The translations under genes and the position numbers were made by a program. The notes under the pieces were generated by a model. It had not been told where the DNA came from. It saw only the letters and a list, made by a program, of their open reading frames with translations, and did no database searches. From contig DBLC01000151.1 of NCBI GenBank assembly GCA_002297935.1, positions 1-10,065 on the forward strand: 10,065 nt of DNA. The letters are read 5' to 3'. Positions 1-4,652 of the stretch are shown piece by piece. The number at the start of each line of letters is the position of its first letter. Position 1 is the first letter of the stretch. The stretch is from Dialister sp. UBA734 (GTDB lineage Bacteria > Bacillota > Negativicutes > Veillonellales > Dialisteraceae).

Positions 1-17
1 AATCAGTGTTTCCCTAG
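1..17. repeat. 17-bp repeat, left copy (possible IS end)
   Basis: The first 17 bases, AATCAGTGTTTCCCTAG, are the exact reverse complement of 10013-10029. On the minus strand the copy reads CTAG followed by GGAAACACTGATT. It starts 4 bases beyond the T-run of the TPP-riboswitch terminator. CTAG fits the 4-bp YTAR target duplication of the IS5 subgroup, whose ends begin with GG, so this may be the edge of an insertion sequence lying to the left. That is inference, because the element body is outside the window. Confidence 0.5.
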
Positions 18-21
18 AAAT

Positions 22-43
22 AAAAAATCCGCCCTCAGGCGGA
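22..43 (-). terminator. Intrinsic terminator of the TPP riboswitch
   Basis: On the minus strand a 6-bp stem, TCCGCC/GGCGGA, with a four-base loop is followed at once by TTTTTTA. It stands 15 bases after the aptamer, so control is by transcription attenuation. The upstream half of the stem (37-43) can instead pair over 7 bases with AGGCGGA inside the aptamer (85-91), which gives a ready antiterminator in the ligand-free state. Confidence 0.85.
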
Positions 44-58
44 CAGGAAATACCATTC

Positions 59-145
59 ACTACGGCTTCCTTACGTCGGTTTCATCCGCCTCAAGTTCAA
101 AGGGTCAGACAGTTCTTCTCAGCCCATGGGCTCCCCTAGCACAGT
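59..145 (-). ncRNA. TPP riboswitch (THI element)
   Basis: This is a thiamine-pyrophosphate aptamer read on the minus strand. Visible conserved pieces, in order, are GGGGAGCC, GGCTGAGA (115-124), ACCCTTTGAACTTGA, and a P4/P5 arm ending in ACGTAAGGA. The closing helix P1 pairs ACTGTG (140-145) with CGTAGT (59-64). TPP binding in this class lowers expression of thiamine synthesis or uptake genes. The regulated gene should lie left of the window. Departures from consensus are small (CTTGA for CCTGA, ACGTAAGG for GCGTAGGG). The expected mechanism is that TPP frees the terminator at 22-43. The possible insertion-sequence end at 1-17 raises the question of whether the target gene is still attached. 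Confidence 0.93.
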
Positions 146-148
146 TCC

Positions 149-177
149 ATTATATAGTGCTTTGCCAAAATGAGCAA
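149..177 (-). promoter_or_regulatory. Promoter of the TPP-riboswitch transcript
   Basis: On the minus strand TTGCTC (172-177) and a perfect TATAAT (149-154) are separated by 17 bases. The predicted start, near 142, falls at the first bases of the aptamer, so the RNA would begin almost directly with P1. Confidence 0.75.
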
Positions 178-179
178 AT

Positions 180-360
180 GGATTTATTGGATTTGAAGTT
201 GTTGGTGGTTATTAGTTATTAGTTGTTGGAATGCAAATAGGACATAGCCCCCATGGAGCCATGTTGTTAAATTAAGTGAACTATGCAATGATTCCTTTTG
301 TGGAAAAGGTTCTGAAGGTTCTAAGGGTTCTGAAGGTTTCTCACATGTGCCTCTTGCCAT
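180..360. repeat. Gene-free stretch with 7-mer and 9-mer repeats
   Basis: Nothing here looks coding. At 199-229 there are degenerate units of the TTGTTGG/TTAGTTG type, inverted relative to a matching array at 753-786. At 306-341 four 9-base units follow one another: AAGGTTCTG, AAGGTTCTA, AGGGTTCTG, AAGGTTTCT. The same 9-mer family recurs at 2635-2688 and, inverted, at 2737-2772. Confidence 0.7.
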
Positions 361-611
361 AGACGTCATTTCGACCGACGGGATTTGTGCGAAATATCAC
401 AGTAGGGTAGTCCGGTACTATGTTAGACAAAAGTGGAGAAATCTCAAACATCTAGCGGAATTTTCTCCAGCTGAATAAAGCCGTAACGGGATAGGTTCAG
501 CTAGTGCCTTTACCGCTACTGCTTTGAGATTTCTCCACTTCTGTTCAACATAGTACCAGACTACTCTGCATCAACATCAAGCACAAATCCCATCGGTCGA
601 AATGACGCTAG
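361..611. repeat. 250-bp imperfect palindrome (MITE-like)
   Basis: Two arms of about 88 bases (361-448 and 523-611) are inverted copies of each other. Long exact blocks include GTCATTTCGACCGA, GGGATTTGTGC, GGTACTATGTT and GTGGAGAAATCTCAAA. The 74-base centre contains further complementary pairs (TAGCGG with CCGCTA, AGCTGAA with TTCAGCT), so the whole unit can fold as one long hairpin. No ORF of note lies inside. It resembles a non-autonomous mobile repeat or a long structured RNA. The outer ends read TAGACGTCATTT and AAATGACGCTA, and I see no clear target duplication. Confidence 0.8.
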
Positions 612-790
612 AGAAGATAGGGATATCCTTAACTTAACAGCGTTACCTATCGAGGAAGACATTGTACTACGGACCTATCATCTGTATTTCAATACCTTTT
701 GATAGTATGTTTCATCAATATAAAATGATATTTCTAAAATGGAAAGATTGCGTAACCAACAACCATCAACTAACAACCAACAACAAAAAC
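612..790. other. Gene-free stretch with 7-mer repeat
   Basis: No coding region is seen. A possible plus-strand promoter is TTGATA (699-704), 16 bases, TAAAAT (721-726). At 753-786 lie units of the CAACCAA/CAACTAA type, complementary to the array at 199-229. If the promoter works, transcription would stop at the hairpin 791-836 after roughly 100 bases. Confidence 0.35.
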
Positions 791-836
791 AAAAAAGATT
801 CCAAAATCGCACGGTCTCGATTTCGGAATCTTTTTT
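791..836 (-). terminator. Terminator of the LivK-type gene (bidirectional)
   Basis: A 19-bp hairpin (791-809 with 818-836) is flanked by A-run and T-run on both sides. The single non-Watson-Crick pair is A-C when read on the plus strand but G-U on the minus strand. The helix is therefore better for minus transcripts, that is for the gene ending at 925. Confidence 0.85.
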
Positions 837-844
837 ATTAATTG

Positions 845-874
845 GGTGACTAGTGACTGGTGACTGGTGACTAG
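845..874. repeat. GTGACTRG 8-mer tandem array
   Basis: Four nearly identical 8-base units (GTGACTAG/GTGACTGG) lie between the terminator and the end of the LivK-type gene. The same family occurs at 4249-4284, 4386-4418 (inverted), 7213-7245 and 7255-7280. Confidence 0.8.
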
Positions 875-924
875 AATCAGTCTACCAGTTACTATTATTT
901 AGTTATGCACAAAGAGAGAGTACA

Positions 925-2091
925 TTATTCTCCCAGTGGAACCCACTTGCCGCCTTTAACTTCCAGGACGGACAGGTCCATCTTTGGATCGCGGTTTTCA
1001 TCGAATTCGAATTTGCCGGTAGCGCCTTCGAAGTCTTTGATCTTAGCCAGGGTATCACGGAATTTCTTACGGTCGGTAGTGGTGCCGGACTGTTCTACAG
1101 CCTGGTGGAGAACGTACATAGCATCGTAAGCCTGAGCAGCGAACTGATCCGGTTCATGGCCGTATTTAGCAACGAAAGCCTTGCGGAAGTTCTGTGCTTT
1201 ATCGGTCTTTCTTTCTGGGTTCCATGGAGTAGCTACCAGGGTGCCATCAGCAGCTTCGCCAGCCTGTTTGATGTATTCTGGACTGTTGAAGCCATTGCCT
1301 GCCAGAATTGGCTGGTTCATGCCCATTTCACGGGCTTTCTTCACGATGAGAGCGCCTTCCTGATAAAGGCCTGCGACAGCGATGACATCTGGGTTAGTTG
1401 CCTGAATCTTGGTGAGCTGTGCGGAGAAGTCTGTATCTTTATCTGCGAAGGTTTCGTCAGCTACGACTTCCAGGCCCAGTTTCTTGCAAGCATCCAGGTA
1501 GAACTGGTGCTCGCCAACCATCTGGTCATTGTTGTTGGAGTACATGATAGCGACTTTCTTGTAACCCAGTTTCTTCTGAGATTTTTCAACAACCTGCGGA
1601 ATATTCATTTTGCCTGGGATAGCGTTACGGAATACATAATCACCGATTTCGGTAACTTTCGGGCCAGTGGTGCCAGTGCCGAATACAGCGACTTTGGACT
1701 GCTGCGCAATCGGATCAGCGGCCATAGCTTCGCCAGTAGTCATTGGGCCTTCGATAGCCAGAACTTTATCCTGTTCAATGCACTTCTTCATAGCATTGAT
1801 GGCTTCGTTCTTTACCAGTTTGGTATCATAGGTTTTGAGGTCAATCTTTACTTTGGTGTTCGGGTTGTTGTTGATTTCTTCAACAGCCAGATCCACGCCT
1901 TCCTTCATAGCTACGCCGTAAGCAGCGCCAGGGCCGGTGTAAGCGGTGATGAAGCCCAGTTTTACGGTCTGGCCTGCTGCGCCAGCGTCACCAGAAGCAG
2001 CTTTCTTGTCTCCACCGCAACCTGCAAATGCACCACATACTGCTGCTGCAGCCATAACAGCTGCCATACCTTTTAACCATTTTTTCTGCAT
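925..2091 (-). CDS. LivK-type amino-acid ABC transporter binding lipoprotein
   Basis: This 388-residue extracytoplasmic solute-binding protein belongs to the branched-chain amino-acid (LivK, Peripla_BP_6) family, which hands amino acids to an ABC permease. The lipoprotein signal has basic KK and K residues, a hydrophobic stretch and the lipobox AFAGC with Cys25 as the lipidation site. After a short Gly/Ala/Ser linker the domain starts with VKLGFITAYTGPGAAYG (43-59) and EGVDLAVEEIN. Later blocks include GPMTTGEAMAADPIA (115-129) and a typical C-terminal part ending in GGKWVPLG. Length fits the family. The ATG has a GAGAGG ribosome site 9 bases upstream. No permease or ATPase genes flank it, so it is an orphan that must use components encoded elsewhere. 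A T-box leader suggests control by an uncharged tRNA; the substrate (branched-chain or another amino acid) cannot be fixed from the sequence. Confidence 0.93.
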   Translation of the reverse strand: MQKKWLKGMAAVMAAAAVCGAFAGCGGDKKAASGDAGAAGQTVKLGFITAYTGPGAAYGVAMKEGVDLAVEEINNNPNTKVKIDLKTYDTKLVKNEAINAMKKCIEQDKVLAIEGPMTTGEAMAADPIAQQSKVAVFGTGTTGPKVTEIGDYVFRNAIPGKMNIPQVVEKSQKKLGYKKVAIMYSNNNDQMVGEHQFYLDACKKLGLEVVADETFADKDTDFSAQLTKIQATNPDVIAVAGLYQEGALIVKKAREMGMNQPILAGNGFNSPEYIKQAGEAADGTLVATPWNPERKTDKAQNFRKAFVAKYGHEPDQFAAQAYDAMYVLHQAVEQSGTTTDRKKFRDTLAKIKDFEGATGKFEFDENRDPKMDLSVLEVKGGKWVPLGE

Positions 2092-2155
2092 AATTCTCTA
2101 CCTCTCTTAACTAGTTTTACTATCTATTGACGCCAATGTCCATGAGAAGGGAAAC

Positions 2156-2191
2156 AAAAAGCCTCCGCCTGTCTTTAGAACAGGCGGAGGC
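2156..2191 (-). terminator. Second T-box terminator
   Basis: A perfect 12-bp GC-rich stem (2180-2191 with 2161-2172), 7-base loop, then TTTTTG. Its upstream strand also supplies CTCC for pairing with GGAG of the second T-box, the usual mutually exclusive arrangement. It stands 64 bases before the start codon. Confidence 0.9.
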
Positions 2192-2247
2192 GCTGTGCGC
2201 GGTACCACTCCGATTTCTCACTTTACACTGCTGGTATTTGGGGTAAT

Positions 2248-2277
2248 AAAAAAGCCTACCTTCCTTACGAAGATAGG
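2248..2277 (-). terminator. First T-box terminator
   Basis: A 9-bp stem (2269-2277 with 2255-2263, one G-U) with loop GTAAG, then C and TTTTTT. The competing antiterminator pairs TAGGG before the T-box with CCCTA at the upstream side of this hairpin. Confidence 0.88.
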
Positions 2278-2500
2278 GGCGAAGATTCGCGGTACCACCC
2301 TACATTATACTTAGCAGTTCCTATTCGTAACGTGAATGAACGCCTGTTATTACTTGGTTCACAACAAGAGCTCTCGAGGGATATCACACCTATTGACATC
2401 CACCGGTTCGCACCATCCACCGGCTCTCTTTAGGAGCACAATACGCTTTTTGTCTCGATCATAGCTTCTCATGGGTTCTTTGGTTGTCTGAATTGTGTAT

Positions 2501-2529
2501 ATCATAATACTGGAAATAGAACTTGTCAA
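2501..2529 (-). promoter_or_regulatory. Promoter of the T-box/LivK-type transcript
   Basis: A perfect TTGACA (2524-2529) is followed after 17 bases by TATGAT (2501-2506) on the minus strand, giving a start near 2494 and about 35 bases before stem I. It is a near-consensus housekeeping promoter, so regulation is expected to rest on the leader. Confidence 0.88.
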
Positions 2530-2569
2530 GTACTTTTTGAAACTTAAATTTTGTACACTCATTGGAAAT

Positions 2570-2780
2570 GGGATGTTTCTACGTTAAGAGATAGCGTCAG
2601 TAAGCATAATTTGTCTAGAAAGTAAAGGTTGCTCAAGGTTCTTAAGGTTCTAAGGGTTCTAAGGGTTCTTAAGGTTCTGAAGGTTCTGATGCTCCTCATA
2701 TGAGATGATAATGCTGGTATATATAGACACATTTGAGAAACCTAAGAACCATTAGAACCTTAAGAACCTTTACCCCGATT
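2570..2780. repeat. 9-mer arrays in inverted arrangement
   Basis: Six consecutive 9-base units of the AAGGTTCTN type lie at 2635-2688. Inverted units of the same kind lie at 2737-2772. The 48 bases between them hold CTCATATGAG. The two arrays could form a long imperfect hairpin. No coding region is seen. Confidence 0.75.
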
Positions 2781-2827
2781 GGCGGTAAAAATACTTTCTG
2801 CTGCTAACCGCTTCCTGCCTACATTAT

Positions 2828-2870
2828 AAAAAAGGGGCATTGGGGCGCTTTCAAATAGTGTTGCGCCCCT
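2828..2870 (-). terminator. Possible terminator-like hairpin, no known gene
   Basis: On the minus strand AGGGGC (2865-2870) can pair with GCCCCT (2833-2838), directly before TTTTTT. An overlapping alternative stem is GGGGCGC/GCGCCCC (2863-2869 with 2842-2848). No gene or clear promoter on the minus strand feeds it, so it may simply be part of the repeat cluster. Confidence 0.3.
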
Positions 2871-2883
2871 AAGTAAGTTTACA

Positions 2884-3092
2884 CCACTGCCTCGGCTCCC
2901 CTGTCAGGGGAGCTGCCGAAGGCAACAGTGCAAGCGAACTATATCGCTAGGAGCGAAGCGACGCAGGGATATAGTGAGACGCCATTTCGAGCGTAGCGAA
3001 GATGGGCAGCTCTAGCGGTATAAAATACTAATGGTACGACAATCCACTGCGGGACCAATACCATTACGCACTTCGCACCACGCACTTCGCAT
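2884..3092. repeat. Composite palindromic repeats (REP-like)
   Basis: Several palindromes stand side by side: GGCTCCCCTGTCAGGGGAGC within a longer GCCTCGGC/GCCGAAGGC arm; a segment rich in AGCGAAGCGA; and CCATTTCG...CGAAGATGG at about 2982-3005. An 11-base direct repeat, ACGCACTTCGC, occurs at 3066-3076 and 3080-3090. No ORF is supported. Confidence 0.6.
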
Positions 3093-3113
3093 TATTTCAC
3101 CGTCTCGAGAACC

Positions 3114-3143
3114 TTGAGAAACCAGTATCTCATTTGCTATAAT
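3114..3143 (+). promoter_or_regulatory. Promoter of the lipid kinase gene
   Basis: TTGAGA (3114-3119), 18 bases, then TATAAT (3138-3143) preceded by TGC, an extended -10 element. The start would be near 3150, giving a leader of about 30 bases with GGAGAG as ribosome site. Confidence 0.75.
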
Positions 3144-3181
3144 AAATAGAAATCAATTTTTATTTTTCGGAGAGTGAAACT

Positions 3182-4252
3182 ATGAAACGTGAAGGACAGT
3201 GCACCATCATTGTCAATCCTACCGCCGGCCGTGAGCGGGCGCCTAAATACATACCGCTTCTTCATACGACCCTTTCCAAACGGTTCGAAGATATTACCAT
3301 CAAACTGACAGAAAAAGCAGGAGACGCTACGGAATTTGCCAGAAACGCCGCCGAAAAAGGACGCGATGTAATCTGCATGGGTGGGGACGGCACCATCAAT
3401 GAAGTGATCAATGGCATGGTTCCTGTCAAAAGTGATTCTGCCTTCGGCTTTATTCCCTTTGGCACCGTCAACGACCTGGCCAGAGCGCTTCACATTCCCC
3501 GGTCTCCCCAGGGAGCCATTCGCATGTTGGAAACGGCCATTAAGACCAACATCGATGTAGGCAAAATCAATGACCAATATTTCATCAACGTGGTAGCAGC
3601 CGGACTCATTTCTGAAGCGGTGAGCCAAGTCACCATCAAAGAAAAAACACTGTTCGGTTCCCTGGCCTACTTCATGAAAGGCATGCAGGTACTGAATCGG
3701 CAGAAATCCTACCATTTCAAAATCGAAGAGGAAAACGGTACTGTAATTCAAGTGTCTTCCCCTCTCATCGCTGCCATGCTGACCGATTCGGCAGGCAGTT
3801 TCCGCAATTTGATTCCTCCGGAAGATCGAAACAAGGGCATCATCAAACTGTGCCTCTTCCACGATTTCGCCTGGCTCAATGCGATCCGTCAAGCACCGAA
3901 ACTACTTGCCGGTTTCCAAATGGGTCCTGACTTTGTGACTGTCGTAGGCATCAAGAAAGCCCATATTTCCATCAACGAAGACGACGTGCTTTGGACCAAT
4001 GTGGATGGCGATAAGGGGCCGAAATTCCCTATCGATTTAGAAATACTCCCCGCCCGTCTCCCGGTCTTCGTACCACCCCATGTGGATGACACCCAAACCC
4101 ATCTCCCCCATTTCTTTGAACGAGTGGCCCCTCACATGCATTTCCCGTGGAATGAAAACGCAGAAGACGAAATCACCGGCACCACCATTGAAGAAGTCGT
4201 CCGCCAAGTGCAGGAACGAGAAGCGAAACAAGCGAAAAAGGATAATCGGTGA
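3182..4252 (+). CDS. Diacylglycerol kinase family lipid kinase (divergent)
   Basis: This 356-residue protein has the DAGK catalytic fold shared by bacterial DgkB/YegS-type lipid kinases, which phosphorylate diacylglycerol or related lipids with ATP at the inner membrane face. IVNPTAGRE (10-18) and the nucleotide-loop signature GGDGTINEV (67-75) are clear, followed by FGTVNDLAR (93-101). Several usual residues differ. The family DGE near the C-terminal lobe is VDGDKG (274-279), so the general-base Glu of S. aureus DgkB would be Asp277. The PxxxxxDG region reads IPPEDRNKG, and the GxG of the NxxGxGFD motif is AAGLISE. A charged tail of about 60 residues after position 295 makes it longer than the usual ~300. 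GGAGAG lies 8 bases before the ATG. Monocistronic; the TGA stop lies inside the first unit of an 8-mer repeat array. Family assignment is firm, lipid substrate unknown. Confidence 0.9.
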   Translation: MKREGQCTIIVNPTAGRERAPKYIPLLHTTLSKRFEDITIKLTEKAGDATEFARNAAEKGRDVICMGGDGTINEVINGMVPVKSDSAFGFIPFGTVNDLARALHIPRSPQGAIRMLETAIKTNIDVGKINDQYFINVVAAGLISEAVSQVTIKEKTLFGSLAYFMKGMQVLNRQKSYHFKIEEENGTVIQVSSPLIAAMLTDSAGSFRNLIPPEDRNKGIIKLCLFHDFAWLNAIRQAPKLLAGFQMGPDFVTVVGIKKAHISINEDDVLWTNVDGDKGPKFPIDLEILPARLPVFVPPHVDDTQTHLPHFFERVAPHMHFPWNENAEDEITGTTIEEVVRQVQEREAKQAKKDNR

Positions 4253-4420
4253 CTGGTGACTGGTGACTCGTAACTAGTGACTGGGAATTTAAGATGTGAC
4301 ACCTTGTCACGAGCTAGCAGGCAGTTAGCAGTAGACAGTAAATGGTAAAATATACTGCTAACTGCCCACTGCTAACTGCTTACATTCCCAGTCACCAGTC
4401 ACCAGTCACTAGTCACCCTA
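4249..4420. repeat. Nested palindrome of 8-mer and GCTAACTGC repeats
   Basis: The outer arms are GTGACTGG-type arrays (4249-4285 and inverted 4386-4418), extended by CTGGGAAT/ATTCCCAG. Inside lie GTGAC/GTCAC (4296-4310) and GCAGTTAGCAGT (4320-4331), complementary to ACTGCTAACTGC (4353-4364) and again to a copy at 4368-4379. The whole 170 bases can fold as a multi-stem hairpin. The first unit overlaps the stop codon of the lipid kinase gene. Confidence 0.8.
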
Positions 4421-4428
4421 TAAAAATA

Positions 4429-4470
4429 AAAAACGGTTTCTCCTCTAACCTAAGAGAAGAAACCGTTTTT
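4429..4470. terminator. Bidirectional intrinsic terminator
   Basis: A 17-bp hairpin (4429-4445 with 4454-4470), A-run before and T-run after, stands between the convergent lipid kinase gene and the TRAP operon. Its one imperfect pair is C-A on the plus strand and G-U on the minus strand, so it is the better terminator for the TRAP operon while still serving the kinase gene. Confidence 0.85.
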
Positions 4471-4540
4471 ACGTGGCTGATTTATTTTGAATCAAAGTGA
4501 GTGTCTGTTCATTCCATTTTCAAGAGCGAAAACTGATTTA

Positions 4541-4608
4541 TCGATTGTTGTTGGTTGTTAGTTGTTTGTTGTAGGAATCCAAACAACCGACAACTAACAA
4601 CAATTGAT
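4541..4608. repeat. TTGTTGG 7-mer hairpin downstream of the TRAP operon
   Basis: Two 25-base arms (4544-4568 and 4580-4604) made of TTGTTGG/TTGTTAG/TTGTTTG-like units are inverted copies with three mismatches, around an 11-base loop. No T-run follows in either direction. It would fold in the 3' untranslated part of the TRAP mRNA and could protect it from exonucleases. The remaining bases between here and 4652 show nothing else. Confidence 0.75.
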
Positions 4609-4652
4609 AAGTCTATTTTTCTACTTACGTACGAAATGAACAATTACTCCAA

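Larger units (their letters stand above)
2156..2494 (-). ncRNA. T-box leader with two antiterminator/terminator modules
   Basis: This is a tRNA-sensing leader upstream of the LivK-type gene. Stem I runs from about 2460 to 2373: TCGAG/CTCGA at the base, the TATTG/CAATA helix (2439-2443 with 2391-2395), and the distal AGAGAG and GGTGCGAACCGG elements. The specifier loop strand reads GGTGTGATATCC (2390-2379). The first T-box, GGGTGGTACCGCG, is at 2288-2300 and is followed by terminator 2248-2277. A second T-box, GGAGTGGTACCGCG, is at 2198-2211 with its own terminator, 2156-2191. Only 36 bases separate the first T-run from the second T-box, too few for another stem I. In this class uncharged tRNA pairs with the specifier and its NCCA end pairs with the T-box bulge, which favours readthrough. 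Both bulges are UGGU, expecting discriminator base A73. Confidence 0.92.

Noticed and set aside
184..369. Minus-strand 61-codon ORF with repeated EPSEPLEPSEP
   Set aside because: The repetition comes from the 9-mer DNA repeats; no ribosome site, and it overlaps repeat DNA.
845..874. Short tandem repeats as a CRISPR array
   Set aside because: Units of 7 to 9 bases are contiguous with no spacers, and no cas genes are present.
1105..2076. Long plus-strand ORF (323 codons) opposite the LivK-type gene
   Set aside because: No ribosome site or recognisable domain; it is the antisense of a clear family protein with biased codons.
2198..2247. Second T-box as a complete independent T-box riboswitch
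   Set aside because: Only 36 bases separate it from the first terminator, so there is no room for its own stem I and specifier.
2359..2562. Minus-strand 67-codon ORF
   Set aside because: It lies in the promoter and T-box leader, whose RNA structure explains the sequence.
3137..3892. Minus-strand ORF (251 codons) opposite the lipid kinase
   Set aside because: Mirror of the kinase coding bias and no recognisable motif; the plus-strand kinase has GGDGT and a promoter.
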